From contig NZ_AP025688.1 of assembly GCF_023168325.1 (NCBI RefSeq), positions 1,054,001 through 1,118,000 of the forward strand: a stretch of 64,000 nt of DNA, in the 5' to 3' direction. Position numbers and translations under genes: made by a program. Below, one piece after another: positions 48,904 through 59,613 of the stretch; positions within the stretch are counted from its first letter, which is position 1, and each line of letters starts with the position of its first letter. Below the pieces are notes generated by a model that searched no databases, was not told the origin of the DNA, and saw only the letters and a program-made list of their open reading frames with translations. The DNA comes from Tsukamurella sp. PLM1. GTDB lineage: Bacteria; Actinomycetota; Actinomycetes; Mycobacteriales; Mycobacteriaceae.

Positions 48904-48909
48904 TAACAT
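48904..48909 (+). promoter_or_regulatory. -10 box TAACAT for leaderless TetR gene
   Basis: TAACAT, 8 bases, then ATG 48918. Confidence 0.4.
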
Positions 48910-48917
48910 CGCCCGGT

Positions 48918-49658
48918 ATGGCGGGCGTCGGCGAGCCGGAGAGCGGTTACGAACTGCGCTGGCGCGCGCACAATTCGGCGCGCCGCGAGACCATTCTGCG
49001 GGCCGCGGCGCAGCTCGTCGAGGAGTCCGAGCCCGGCGCCCCGATCTCGGTGCAGCGCATCGCCGAACGGGCGGGCCTGGTGAAATCGGTGGTGTACCGG
49101 CAGTACAAGAGCAAGGACGACCTGGTGCGCGGCCTGCGCGGGTTCGTCGTGGACGAGTTCGCCGCCGAGCTCGAGGCCGACCTCGACGTCAGCGCCGGCT
49201 CGCTGCGCGCGATCCTGCGCCGCTCGATCGCGAGCGCCGCGGCGTGGATGGAGGACCATCCGAGCCTGGTCGACCTGCTGCGGTCCGGCCCGTCCGACGC
49301 GTCGCCCGAGTCGCCCGACGCCGTCGGCGAACTCAAGCACCGTGTGGTCGCGCGGGCGCACGCGATCATCGACGGCATCGCCGCCGTGACCGGACTCGAC
49401 GCGGGCTCCTTCGATCGCATCCCGTTCGTCGTGTTCACGATGGTGGAGGCGACGCTCACCGGCTGGGTCCGGGGCGAGGAGGCGATCCGCGGCGCGTCGC
49501 GGTCCGAGGTGGTCGAATCGCTCACGGACATCACGTGGTTCGTGCTCGACGGTGCCGCGCGCGGCTCGGGCGTCCACGTGGACCCCGACGCCGAGTTCAG
49601 TGCGGTCCTCGCGACCCTCGTGCCCGACGGTGCCGCGGTACCGTCGGGCGGTGCGTGA
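48918..49658 (+). CDS. TetR-family regulator
   Basis: 246 residues. The N-terminal HTH is RRETILRAAAQLVEESEPGA, then ISVQRIAERAGLVKSVVYRQ with YKSKDDLVRGL, followed by an alpha-helical ligand domain. It lies 32 bases after the AurF-like gene and may regulate it. The last codons contain a 28-base hairpin (49622-49649). ATG 48918 is supported by the leaderless promoter. Ligand unknown. Confidence 0.88.
   Translation: MAGVGEPESGYELRWRAHNSARRETILRAAAQLVEESEPGAPISVQRIAERAGLVKSVVYRQYKSKDDLVRGLRGFVVDEFAAELEADLDVSAGSLRAILRRSIASAAAWMEDHPSLVDLLRSGPSDASPESPDAVGELKHRVVARAHAIIDGIAAVTGLDAGSFDRIPFVVFTMVEATLTGWVRGEEAIRGASRSEVVESLTDITWFVLDGAARGSGVHVDPDAEFSAVLATLVPDGAAVPSGGA
49622..49649. terminator. hairpin overlapping the end of the TetR gene
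   Basis: Arms GCCCGACGGT and ACCGTCGGGC around GCCGCGGT; nearly the same 28-mer as 24011-24038. It lies in the coding end (VPDGAAVPSGGA), 9 bases before the stop. Confidence 0.55.
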
Positions 49659-49799
49659 CCGGGCGGACCGATCCGCGCGCCGCGCGGAACTCGTCGGCGG
49701 CATCTGGCACGATAATGCCGAATGTGGTTCACCTCACCGGCCGCGTCGGCTAGCTTTTCGAGCGACGCCACCCGGATCGAGGGCGGCATAGGAGGCGGC

Positions 49800-51245
49800 G
49801 TGGCGATACGACGGAGAACGCGGCTCGGCACGCGCACGCGCGCCGCGGCGGTGGGGCTCACGGCTACCATGGCCGTCACCCTGCTGGCCGGGTGCGGCAC
49901 CGAGGAGAGCGGCATCACCCTGAACGTGTACGCGCCGGCGGACGGCGCGACCACGGTCAAGGAGGTCGCGCAGGACTGCTCCACGGCCGACTACAAGGTG
50001 GTCGGGCACGCGCTGCCCAAGCAGGCCGACGATCAGCGGCTGCAGCTCGCCCGCCGGGCCACCGGCAACGATCGCACCATGGACATCGTGGGCCTGGACG
50101 TGAACTGGACGGCCGAGTTCGCCGAGGCCGGCTGGATCCTGCCGTTCCCCGACGAGATGGCCGCGGCGGCGAAGAAGACGGTGCTGGCCGGCCCGCTGAA
50201 GACCGCCATGTGGCAGGACACGCAGTACGCCGCTCCGGCGTGGACCAACACGCAGCTGCTCTGGTACCGCAAGGACGCGTTGGAGAAGGTGCTCGGCCGC
50301 AAGATCGGCAACCAGCCGCTGAAGCTCACGTGGGATCAGGTGGTGCAGTACGCCGGCAAGTCCGGGGCGATCGGTGGGCCCACGCAGATCGAGGCGCAGG
50401 CCGCGCAGTACGAGGGCGTGGTGGTGTGGTTCAACACGCTGCTCGAGAGCGCCGGCGGCCGGATGGTGGCCGAGGACGGCAAGACGGTGACGCTGACCGA
50501 TACGCCGGAGCACCGCGCCGCAACGGTCAAGGCGCTGTCGATCATGAAGGCCGTCGCCACCGCACCGGGCCGCGACCCGTCGTTCACCCAGCTCGACGAG
50601 GGCAGCTCGCGCCTGAACATGGAGACGGGCAAGGGCCTGTTCGAGGTCAACTGGCCGTTCGTGTTCGCGGGGATCAAGGAGAACGGTTCCGCGGGGAAGG
50701 TGCCCTTCCTCACCGAGCTCGAGAAGTACAACGACCTGCTGAACCCGCCCAAGGACGCGGAGGATCCGCCGTCGCCCACCACGGCGCAGCTCAACGAGAT
50801 CAACAACCTGACGCGCCAGAAGTTCGAATTCGCGCCGTACCCGTCGGTGATTCCGGGCAAGCCGGCCAAGACCACGGTGGGCGGCATCAACTTCGGCGTC
50901 GCCAAGACCACCCGCTACGAGAAGCAGGCGTTCGAGGCGCTCGCGTGCCTGACCAACGAGGCGGCCGAGCGGAAGTACGCGGTCAAGGGCGGCACCCCGC
51001 CGATCATGGCGAAGCTGTACGACGATCCCGAGTTCCGCAAGGCGTACCCGATGGCCTCGCTGATCCGCGACCAGCTGCAGGAGAACACCACTGCGGTCCG
51101 ACCGATCACCCCGCAGTACCAGGCGATGTCCACGCTGCTGCAGGCCAAGCTAGCCCCCGTAGGTTCCTGGGACCCGGAGCAGCTGGCCGATGAACTCACC
51201 GCCGCCGCGCAGAAGGCGATGGACGGAAAGGGGCTCGTGCCGTGA
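49800..51245 (+). CDS. lpqY: trehalose-binding lipoprotein LpqY
   Basis: 481 residues; solute-binding protein of the SugABC importer that recovers trehalose released by antigen-85-type mycolyltransferases. Signal peptide with basic start (AIRRRTRLGTRTRAAAVG) and lipobox LLAGC. Mature-domain features include LTWDQVVQYAGKSGAIGGPT and TTVGGINFGVAK, as in family 1 sugar-binding proteins. GTG 49800 has AGGAGG upstream and is preferred over ATG 49722, which would add 26 residues before the signal peptide; a GATAAT box lies near 49711. Heads a four-gene operon. Confidence 0.92.
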   Translation: MAIRRRTRLGTRTRAAAVGLTATMAVTLLAGCGTEESGITLNVYAPADGATTVKEVAQDCSTADYKVVGHALPKQADDQRLQLARRATGNDRTMDIVGLDVNWTAEFAEAGWILPFPDEMAAAAKKTVLAGPLKTAMWQDTQYAAPAWTNTQLLWYRKDALEKVLGRKIGNQPLKLTWDQVVQYAGKSGAIGGPTQIEAQAAQYEGVVVWFNTLLESAGGRMVAEDGKTVTLTDTPEHRAATVKALSIMKAVATAPGRDPSFTQLDEGSSRLNMETGKGLFEVNWPFVFAGIKENGSAGKVPFLTELEKYNDLLNPPKDAEDPPSPTTAQLNEINNLTRQKFEFAPYPSVIPGKPAKTTVGGINFGVAKTTRYEKQAFEALACLTNEAAERKYAVKGGTPPIMAKLYDDPEFRKAYPMASLIRDQLQENTTAVRPITPQYQAMSTLLQAKLAPVGSWDPEQLADELTAAAQKAMDGKGLVP

Positions 51246-52173
51246 CCTCCGCGACCGTTGTGAAGGACGAGCCGGCGGAGCCCGCCGCCCAGAGCGAGGG
51301 CCGGCGCGCCGAGCGCAAGCTGGGCCTGCTGCTCATCGCGCCCGCCGCGCTGGTGATGTTCGCCGTCACCGCGTACCCGATCATCTACGCCTTCTGGCTG
51401 AGCCTGCACAAGTCGTCGCTGGCCTACCCAGGGCAGGACGAGTTCATCGGGCTGTCGAACTACCTGACGGTCCTCCAGGACGGCTACTGGTGGCAGGCGC
51501 TGGGGATGACCTCGCTGATCACCGTGGTGTCGGTGATCATCGAGTTCGTGCTCGGCCTGGCGATCGCGCTGGTCATGCACCGCACGATCGTCGGGCGGGC
51601 GTCGTGCGCACCGTCGTACTGATCCCGTACGGCATCGTCACCGTGGTCGCCGCGTTCTCCTGGTACTACGCCTGGACTCCGGAGACCGGCTACCTGGCGA
51701 ACCTGCTGCCGGACGGCTCCGCGCCGCTCACCGAGCAGTGGCCGTCGGTGGCGATCATCATCCTGGCGGAGGTGTGGAAGACCACCCCGTTCATGGCGCT
51801 GCTGCTGCTCTCGGGCCTGGCCCTGGTGCCGGACGACCTGCTCAAGGCCGCTGCGCTCGACGGCGCCGGACCGTGGACCCGGCTGGTGAAGATCACCGTC
51901 CCGCTGATGAAGCCGGCGATCCTGGTAGCACTGTTGTTCCGCACCCTGGATGCGTTCCGCATCTTCGACAACATCTACATCCTCACGAAGGGCAGCAACG
52001 GCACCGGGTCCGTCTCGATCCTGGGTTACGACAACCTGTTCAAGGCGTTCAACCTGGGCGTGGGGTCGGCGATCTCGGTGCTGATCTTCATCTGCGTCGC
52101 GATCATCGCGTTCATCTTCGTCAAGGCGTTCGGCACCTCGGTGCCGGGCTCCGACTCCGGCGATCGACGGTAG
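51242..52173 (+). CDS. sugA: trehalose ABC permease SugA
   Basis: About 310 residues, six membrane helices, MalF-type. The EAA loop is seen as LLKAAALDGAGPWTRLVKIT. One G is missing near 51596 (CGGGCGTCG): without it the frame stops at 51622; with it HRTIVGRGVVRTVVLIPYGI is restored. GTG 51242 overlaps the lpqY stop. Pairs with SugB to form the channel. Confidence 0.92.
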
Positions 52174-52182
52174 GGGTACGAC

Positions 52183-53016
52183 ATGGCTCAGGGTTCCGCC
52201 GGTAAGAAGCTCGGCTGGGGCGTGATCGACCTGTTGGTGGTCTGCTACGCACTGATCCCGGTGATGTGGATCGTCTCGCTCTCGCTCAAGCCCACCACGG
52301 ACGTCGGCGACGGGAACTTCATCCCCAAGACGTTCACGTTCGACAACTACACCGCGATCTTCGAGGGCAACGGATTCGTCCGCCCGCTGATCAACTCGAT
52401 CGGCATCGCGATCATCTCCACCGTGATCGCCGTCGCGATCGGCATGTTCGCTGCGTACGCGGTGGCGCGGCTGGACTTCCCCGGAAAGAAGTTGTTCGTG
52501 GGTGCGGCGTTGCTGATCGCGATGTTCCCGCAGATCTCGCTGATCACGCCACTGTTCAACATCGAGCGCAAGATCGGCCTGTTCGATACGTGGCCGGGCC
52601 TGATCCTGCCGTACATCACGTTCGCTCTGCCGCTGACGGTGTACACGCTGTCGGCGTTCTTCCGGGAGATTCCGTGGGAACTGGAGAAGGCCGCCAAGAT
52701 GGACGGCGCCACGCCGGCGCAGGCGTTCCGTCGCGTGATCGCGCCGCTCGCGGCTCCGGGCGTGGTGACCGCCGCGATCCTGGTGTTCATCTTCTGCTGG
52801 AACGACCTGCTGTTCGCCCTCACGTTGACGGCGACCGACTCGTCGACCACCGCCCCCGTGGCGATCGTGAACTTCACGGGCAGCTCGCAGTTCGAGACGC
52901 CCACCGGTTCCATCTCGGCGGCCGCCGTGATCGTGACCATCCCCATCATCATCTTCGTCCTGATCTTCCAACGACGGATCGTCGCCGGGCTGACCTCCGG
53001 CGCGGTCAAGGGCTGA
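52183..53016 (+). CDS. sugB: trehalose ABC permease SugB
   Basis: 277 residues, MalG-type, six membrane helices and the EAA loop [20 protein letters not shown]. Frame intact. ATG 52183 follows GGTAGGGG, 9 bases after sugA. The C-terminus ends in a basic cytosolic tail ([14 protein letters not shown]). Confidence 0.94.
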   Translation: MAQGSAGKKLGWGVIDLLVVCYALIPVMWIVSLSLKPTTDVGDGNFIPKTFTFDNYTAIFEGNGFVRPLINSIGIAIISTVIAVAIGMFAAYAVARLDFPGKKLFVGAALLIAMFPQISLITPLFNIERKIGLFDTWPGLILPYITFALPLTVYTLSAFFREIPWELEKAAKMDGATPAQAFRRVIAPLAAPGVVTAAILVFIFCWNDLLFALTLTATDSSTTAPVAIVNFTGSSQFETPTGSISAAAVIVTIPIIIFVLIFQRRIVAGLTSGAVKG

Positions 53017-53044
53017 CGCCGGAAAGTATTCGAGGAGCAATCAC

Positions 53045-54226
<1,182 letters not shown>

Positions 54227-54240
54227 GCGCGACCGTCGCC

Positions 54241-54912
54241 GTGCGGGTGCTCGCCGTCAGCGATGAGGAGGTGCGGGGCGGCCCTGGCCTCGTCGACGCT
54301 GCGGCCGGACCTGATCCTCGGCGCCGGCGACCTGCCGGGCGAGTACTTGGAGGCCCTCGTCGACCGGTACGGCGCGCCGTGCGTGTTCGTACCCGGCAAT
54401 CACGACCCCGACTTCGGGGGCTACCGACGCACCAGGGGCGGGTTCGTCCGCGGGGGCCTGCCGTGCGAACCGCCCGGCCCGCGCGGCGGGGTCAACGCGG
54501 ACGGGCGCGTGGTCACCGTCGCGGGCCTGACGGTGGCCGGCCTCGGCGGGTCGATCCGGTACCGGGGCGGCGCGAACCAGTGGACGCAGGCACAGGCCCG
54601 CCGCCGGGCCTTCAGGCTCCGGCCCGCGCGCACCGGCGGACCGTCGACGTGGTGCTCGCGCACTCCCCGGCACTCGGCGTGGGAGACGGCGACGACGGGC
54701 CGCACCGCGGCCTCGCGGCCCTCGGCGGGCTGGTCGGGCGGCTGCGGCCGCAGGTCTTCGTGCACGGGCACGTGCACCCGTTCGGCCGGCCCGGTCCGGA
54801 CCGGGAGATCGACGGGGTGCCGGTGCTGAACACCGTCGGGTACACGTACTTCGAGATCACCCCGGGCCGCCCCGGGGACTACCGCGTGAGGGAGCGGCGA
54901 CGTGGCGCGTGA
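54241..54912 (+). CDS. calcineurin-like metallophosphoesterase
   Basis: About 224 residues. Motifs: VLAVSDEEV (usual D-x-H replaced by D-x-E), ILGAGDLPGEYLEALVD, VFVPGNHDPDFGG, VLAHSPALGVGD and VFVHGHVHPFGRP. It should cleave phosphoesters with two metals. Two frame breaks, one surplus G near 54275 and one missing base near 54620, split it into three reading stretches. GTG 54241 follows sugC by 14 bases, so it may be on the same transcript. Stop overlaps the ParB-like gene. Confidence 0.75.
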   Translation: MRVLAVSDEEVRGGPGLVDAAAGPDPRRRRPAGRVLGGPRRPVRRAVRVRTRQSRPRLRGLPTHQGRVRPRGPAVRTARPARRGQRGRARGHRRGPDGGRPRRVDPVPGRREPVDAGTGPPPGLQAPARAHRRTVDVVLAHSPALGVGDGDDGPHRGLAALGGLVGRLRPQVFVHGHVHPFGRPGPDREIDGVPVLNTVGYTYFEITPGRPGDYRVRERRRGA

Positions 54913-55766
54913 CACCGGTTTCCCCGACGAGGACGCCCGCACCGACTTCGAGCGGTCGCGGCGGCGTGCGAACATCGCCCGGCTCGCGGCCTGGGTGCGG
55001 CGCCGGCCCGGCGACGTCAACGACGTGCTGCCCTATGACGAGGTGGTGGCCGCGCTCGGAGTCGCAGGAGCGGCGCCTGGGCCTGCAGGTGGTGCCGGTG
55101 GCGCAGATCGTGGGCAGCGTGGACCGCACGCGCGACTTCGACCGGTACTTCCGGCCGCGCTCGCCCGCGCTGCGGGCCCGCTGGCAGCGGCTGGCCGCGG
55201 CGCAGCGCCGCGGCGAGGCGATGCCGCCGATCGAGCTCAAGAAGGTCGGCGACATGTACTTCGTGGTCGACGGGCACCACCGCGTGTCGATCGCGTTCGC
55301 TCGCGGCTTCACGACCATCGACGCCGACGTGACCGAGGTGCTCACCCGGGTGGGTGCCGATGGCATCGCGGTGCGGTCGGACCTGCTGCTCAAGGACCAT
55401 CGGCGGCTGTTCCTGGAACGCGTGCCCCTGACCGGCGACGAGCGGGACGCGGTGCGGATGAGCAACGCGTGGGACTACTCGGTCCTCGCGGAATCGGTGG
55501 AGGCGTGGGGGTTCCGGCTGGTCCAGGAGTCGGGGGAGTACCTCTCCCGCGCGGACGTGGCGCAGCGGTGGTTCCGCGAGGAGTTCAGCCCCGTGATCGC
55601 GATGGCCCGCGACGCCGGGATCATGGCGGCGTCGACGGATGCCGAGGTCTACCTCTTCGTCGCCTGCGAGCGGTACCGGCTGGTGCGCAAGCACGTCTGG
55701 AGCCCCGAGATCATCGACGAGGTGTCCGAGCAGAACCCGCGCTGGCAGCCGGGCAGGTTCTTCTGA
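54902..55766 (+). CDS. ParB/Srx-domain protein
   Basis: About 288 residues. The ParB/Srx fold is recognised by PPIELKKVGDMYFVVDGHHR then VSIAFARGFTTIDADVTEVL. The N-terminus reads RDTGFPDEDARTDFERSRRR. One frame break near 55062 (two bases missing in the GCTCGGAG area) separates it from the main domain. No partition (ParA) partner lies here, and chromosomal ParB is usually elsewhere, so a housekeeping partition role is unlikely; a CTPase or nuclease-like regulator is possible. GTG 54902. Confidence 0.7.
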
Positions 55767-55777
55767 GGGCCGATCCG

Positions 55778-55783
55778 TAGGAT
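55778..55783 (+). promoter_or_regulatory. -10 box TAGGAT for a leaderless transcript
   Basis: TAGGAT, 8 bases, then GTG 55792. A small CGATCC-GTA-GGATCG dyad overlaps it. Confidence 0.4.
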
Positions 55784-55791
55784 CGGATCCC

Positions 55792-56386
55792 GTGGCTTCC
55801 GTTGTGGACGACGTCCGAGCGCACCTGAACGAGCATTACGCGGGGCGCGGGTTCGCGCCGCCCGCGGCGGCGTCGGTGACGTTCCTGGGGTTGGAACCGA
55901 TGACGGTCCAGCGCTGGCTGGGAGAGGCCGCCGTCGCGTTCGCGAGCGTCGGATGCTCGCGGCACCCGATGACCGACCCGAACGCGCTCGTCACTGTCGA
56001 CGACGGCCCGCGCGCCGAGCTCGTCCTCGAGCTGCGGCCCGCCGCGGACGGTCCGGGCGCTGCGCTCGACGGCGTGCACCGTTCGCTGGCGATCCTCGCG
56101 GCGACGCCGGCGGTCGAGGGGCTGATCCTGGCGCCCGATGCGCTGGTCGATCTCGGCGAACCGCTCTGGGCGGGAGCGCCGTTCACGGCTGTGCTCCTCG
56201 GCGTCGACGGTGCCCGACCTCGAACGGGGCGAGGGGGAGCCGGTGCGCTTCCTGCGCGCCGACCCGATCACCGCCAACGAGGCCGCCTGGGTGCGGCTCA
56301 AGGGCGCCGCGGCGCTGCGCGAGGCGTGGGCCGAGGCCGACATCGACCCCGCCGATCCCGGCCGCCCCGCGGCCCGCGCGGTCTGA
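55792..56386 (+). CDS. suppressor-of-fused (SUFU)-like domain protein
   Basis: About 198 residues. VTVDDGPRAELVLELRPAAD, APDALVDLGEPLWAGAPFTA and VPDLERGEGEPVRFLRADPI resemble bacterial SUFU-like proteins, often linked to immunity or toxin clusters. Two bases appear missing near 56206 (GTGTCGACG read as GTCGACG). GTG 55792. No toxin gene is adjacent. Family call is moderate. Confidence 0.6.
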
Positions 56387-56405
56387 TCCGATACGGGGTG
56401 GCCGT

Positions 56406-56558
56406 TCAGTCGAGGCCGACGAACCGGCCCGTGATCAGGCCGCCCCACAGCGACCACGCCGCCAACAGCACCGCGAACGCCGCGCTCCGGGCTACCCAGA
56501 CCCGGCCCGGCGCACCGTCGGTGCCGTGGGCCCAGAAGCTGGGCGCATTGCGGATCAC
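56406..56558 (-). CDS. 50-residue single-pass membrane protein
   Basis: GTG 56558 (reverse) to TGA 56406. It reads VIRNAPSFWAHGTDGAPGRV then a hydrophobic helix SAAFAVLLAAWSLWGGLITG and FVGLD. It lies 10 bases downstream of corA on the same strand, so may be co-transcribed. Too short for recognition by family; real translation is uncertain. Confidence 0.45.
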   Translation of the reverse strand: MIRNAPSFWAHGTDGAPGRVWVARSAAFAVLLAAWSLWGGLITGRFVGLD

Positions 56559-56568
56559 GAATCTCAGG

Positions 56569-57654
56569 CTACAGCCATTTGATCTTCCGGAACGTGAAGT
56601 ACAGCGCCAGACAGGCGATCAGCATGATCGCCAGCACGATGAAGTAGCCGTACTGCCAATGCAGTTCGGGCATGTTGTCGAAGTTCATGCCGTAGACGCC
56701 GGCGATCATCGTGGGCACCGCCACCAGGCCGATGATCGCGGACATCTTGCGCATGTCCTCGTTCTGCTGCATCCCGATCTTGGCGACGGCGGCGTCGATC
56801 AGCGAGCTGAGCACGTCGTTGTAGGTCTCCACATGGTCGGCGACCATCGCCTGATGGTCGAGGACGTCGGAGAAGTAGCGCTGGATCTCCTGCGGGATGA
56901 TGTCGCCGAAGTCGCAGGTCAGGCGCTTGAGGGCGTGCGAGAGCGGGTGGATGCCACGACGCAGCTCGACGATGTCGCGCTTGAGCTGGTAGATCTCGTC
57001 GACCTGGGTGCGCGCGCCGGCGCGGAACACGTCCTCCTCGACCCGGTCGATGTCGTCCTCGAGCAGGTCGGACACCGCGACGTAGGAGTCGACCACGTGG
57101 TCGGCCACGGCGTGCATGACCGCCGAAGGTCCGCGCTGCAGCAGTTCGGGGTTGCTCTCCAGGTTCCGCCGCACGCGCCGCAGGCTGCCGTGGTCGCCAT
57201 GCCGCACGGTGATCACGTGGTCGGGGCCGACGAGGACCATCACCTCACCGGTCTCGACGATCCGGGCCATCGGATCGGTGCGGTCGTGGCCCACGTAGTT
57301 GACGGTCTTGAGGATGAGGAACAACGTGTCATCGAATCGGTCCACCTTCGGCCGGGTATGCGTCACCAGCGTGTCCTCGACAGTCAGCGGGTGCAGGCCG
57401 AAGACGCGGGCCACCTCGTCCATCTGGTGCTGGTCCGGGTCCAGCAGGCCGACCCACACGTACCCCTCGCCGCGCCGCCGGACCTCCTCGATGGCCTCGA
57501 CGTAGCCGAACCGGCCGGGAAGCCGCTCACCGTCGACGTACACGCCGCAGTCGACGACGGCGCGGGCGACGGGGACCGGGACGCGCGTCACCTGGGCGCC
57601 CCGCACCTCGCGGCGCGCGGCTCCGGGCCGGGGCATGGACGGCATCGAGGGCAT
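56569..57654 (-). CDS. corA: magnesium/cobalt channel CorA
   Basis: 361 residues. Long cytosolic N-terminal domain, then the stalk helix (about 230-295) and two C-terminal helices with the selectivity motif YGMNFDNMPEL. The basic C-terminal tail RKIKWL is usual. ATG 57654 follows a TATCAT box (57661-57666) by 6 bases. Frame intact. Divergent, with only 30 bases, from the lipoprotein gene at 57685. Corresponds to Rv1239c. Confidence 0.94.
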   Translation of the reverse strand: MPSMPSMPRPGAARREVRGAQVTRVPVPVARAVVDCGVYVDGERLPGRFGYVEAIEEVRRRGEGYVWVGLLDPDQHQMDEVARVFGLHPLTVEDTLVTHTRPKVDRFDDTLFLILKTVNYVGHDRTDPMARIVETGEVMVLVGPDHVITVRHGDHGSLRRVRRNLESNPELLQRGPSAVMHAVADHVVDSYVAVSDLLEDDIDRVEEDVFRAGARTQVDEIYQLKRDIVELRRGIHPLSHALKRLTCDFGDIIPQEIQRYFSDVLDHQAMVADHVETYNDVLSSLIDAAVAKIGMQQNEDMRKMSAIIGLVAVPTMIAGVYGMNFDNMPELHWQYGYFIVLAIMLIACLALYFTFRKIKWL

Positions 57655-57684
57655 GGGGGAATGATAGTCGGGTAGAAAGTACCC

Positions 57685-58592
57685 GTGAGAACGACGAAGC
57701 TCCGTGCGGCCGCCGCCGCCGCACTCGCGGCCCGGCCGTCGCCGGCTGCTCCGACGGCGGCGATGCCGCCGACCTGGGGCCGCGCACGGCGCCGGGGACG
57801 GTCACCGTCGGGTCGGCCGACGGTGCCGCGTCCCGCCTGGCTGCTCTCATCTACGCGAACGCCCTGCGCACGGCCGGCACGCCGGTGCAGGCGCGCCTCG
57901 GGCTCGGCCCGGGTGACGCGGCCGTCGCGGCCGTCGAGGAGGGCACGATCACCGTCGCTCCCGCGTTGACCGGCGCACTGTGGGAGCGGTACCGCCCGGG
58001 GGCGGCGCAGCCGTCGGCGAAGGCCGAGGAGTCGGGCGCGGAGAACCCTCGTAATCAATGGGACGCGCAGTTCGTCGCGCTCAGCGCCGTGCTGCCGGAG
58101 GGGCTGGGCCTGGGCGATCCGACGCCCGCGCTCGATCAGCCCATGCTGTTCGTGAAGAAGGACGGTCCGGCGGCGTCGCTGCGTGGGTGCGAGGGGTTGA
58201 CGGGCGCGGTCGCGGTTCCGGCCGGGTCGCCGTCGGACCTGAAGGCGCGATACCGCTGTTCGCTGGGGCCGGTCACCGTCGTCGCGGACGACGCGGCCGC
58301 CGCGCGGGCCGTGACCGAGGGGCGCGCCGCGATCGCGCAGCTCGGGACACTGTCGCCCGCGGCGCAGGGGCTCACACAGGTCGCGGACCCGGACGAGACG
58401 GTGCCCGCCCGCGCGGTCGTGCCGCTGGTGCGGCGCGACGGCCTGACGGTGGCGCAGACCAAGCGCCTGTCGTCCATCGCGGGTGAGCTGACCACGGAGG
58501 ACCTGGCCGTGCTGGTGGCGAAGGTCGAGTCGGGGGAGCGGACGGCCGAGCAGGCCGCCGCGGACTGGGCTGCGGAGCACCCGCTGCACTGA
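57685..58592 (+). CDS. glycine-betaine/OpuAC-like substrate-binding lipoprotein
   Basis: About 303 residues. N-terminal helix followed by lipobox PAVAGC in the frame used by the main domain. One base is missing near 57731 (GCGGCCCGG). The binding domain shows TVTVGSADGAASRLAALIYA, LRGCEGLTGAVAVPAG and ALRDEE-like tail (TTEDLAVLVAKVESGERTAE), like OpuAC/ProX-type proteins. GTG 57685. No permease or ATPase adjoins it, so it is an orphan binding protein or not a transporter part. Confidence 0.7.
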
Positions 58593-58622
58593 GGCACCCT
58601 TCGGGAACGACGCCGCAACCAA

Positions 58623-58652
58623 CGAACGCCCCGCACGGATGCGGGGCGTTCG
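58623..58652. terminator. bidirectional terminator between convergent genes
   Basis: Perfect 13-bp arms CGAACGCCCCGCA / TGCGGGGCGTTCG, loop CGGA, between the lipoprotein gene and the minus-strand SDR. Confidence 0.8.
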
Positions 58653-58663
58653 TGCTGCTCGGC

Positions 58664-59494
58664 CTACTTGAGTCGCTTGTTGAGCTGCTGGTCGACGAGG
58701 GCGTTGACCCGCTCGTAGGCGGAGCCGCCGAGCCGGACGAGGATGTCGAGGATCTTCGCGTCGGCGCCGACGAGCACGCGGCCCCGGTTCTTCTTGACGC
58801 CGTTCAGGATCGTGCGCGCAGCGTCGTCGGCCTCGGTGCGGGCGAGGTACTTGTCGAACAGCTCGGCCGTCGCCGACTGGTCCTTGCCCTCGGCGACGGT
58901 GGCGTTGCGCGCGATGGCCGTCTTGATGCCGCCGGGGTGCACGCAGGTGACGCCCACGTTGTGGTCGCTCGAGAGCATCTCGATGCGCAGCGCCTCGGTG
59001 AAGCCACGCACGCCGAACTTGGCGGCGTTGTAGGCGCTCTGGCCGCCCACGGAGAGCAGGCCGAACAGCGAGCTGGTGTTGATGATGTGCGCATCACCCG
59101 ACGCGATCAGGTGTGGCAGGAAGGCCTTGGTGCCGTTGACGACGCCCCAGAAGTCGATGTCCATGACCCGGTCGTAGTCCTTGAACGACGTGGTCTCGAC
59201 GGGTTCGTGGTGCGCGATCCCGGCGTTGTTGAACAGCAGGTTGACGGTGCCGTACTCCGCGACCACGTCGTCGGCGTAGGCCAGCAACTGCTCGCGCTCG
59301 CCGACATTCACCACCTTGGTGTGCACCTCGGCGCCGAGGGCGCGGGCCTTCTCGGCGGTCTCCTCGAGGCCTGCGGGGTCGTAGTCGCAGAGCGAGAGCT
59401 TCGCGCCCTCCTCGGCGAGCTGGAGGGCCAGCTCCCGGCCCATTCCGGAGGCGGCTCCGGTGACGACGGCGACCTTGCCGCGGAAACTCTTCAT
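58664..59494 (-). CDS. short-chain dehydrogenase/reductase
   Basis: 276 residues. TGAASGMGRELALQLAEEGA cofactor site, LFNNAGIAHHEPVE, catalytic INTSSLFGLLSVGGQSAYNA and the Lys in AKFGVRGFTEAL, then VHPGGIKTAIAR. Close to the SDR/TetR pairs common in Mycobacteriales, where the TetR (59614) controls the SDR. The asp after the second strand (CDYDPAGLEE) suggests NAD(H). Frame intact. Confidence 0.9.
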   Translation of the reverse strand: MKSFRGKVAVVTGAASGMGRELALQLAEEGAKLSLCDYDPAGLEETAEKARALGAEVHTKVVNVGEREQLLAYADDVVAEYGTVNLLFNNAGIAHHEPVETTSFKDYDRVMDIDFWGVVNGTKAFLPHLIASGDAHIINTSSLFGLLSVGGQSAYNAAKFGVRGFTEALRIEMLSSDHNVGVTCVHPGGIKTAIARNATVAEGKDQSATAELFDKYLARTEADDAARTILNGVKKNRGRVLVGADAKILDILVRLGGSAYERVNALVDQQLNKRLK

Positions 59495-59601
59495 CTTGTC
59501 TTCCTCACGCTGCGCAGGCTGATCTGCTGGGGTTGCGCCGGTGTTGGCGTACTTACTCGACAGTAGGGTTGGGATGCGACCTCTGTCAACGACCTATTGA
59601 G

Positions 59602-59607
59602 TATGAT
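59602..59607 (+). promoter_or_regulatory. -10 box TATGAT for the leaderless TetR gene
   Basis: TATGAT, 6 bases, then GTG 59614. An imperfect dyad around TTGA...TTCA surrounds it, a plausible TetR operator in the 119-base divergent gap. Confidence 0.5.
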
Positions 59608-59613
59608 TCAGTA

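Noticed and set aside
49722..49799. LpqY starting at ATG 49722
   Set aside because: It would place 26 non-hydrophobic residues before the signal peptide; GTG 49800 has a good AGGAGG site.
54902..55766. Chromosome partition locus
   Set aside because: No ParA gene, parS-like cluster or origin features accompany the ParB-like domain.
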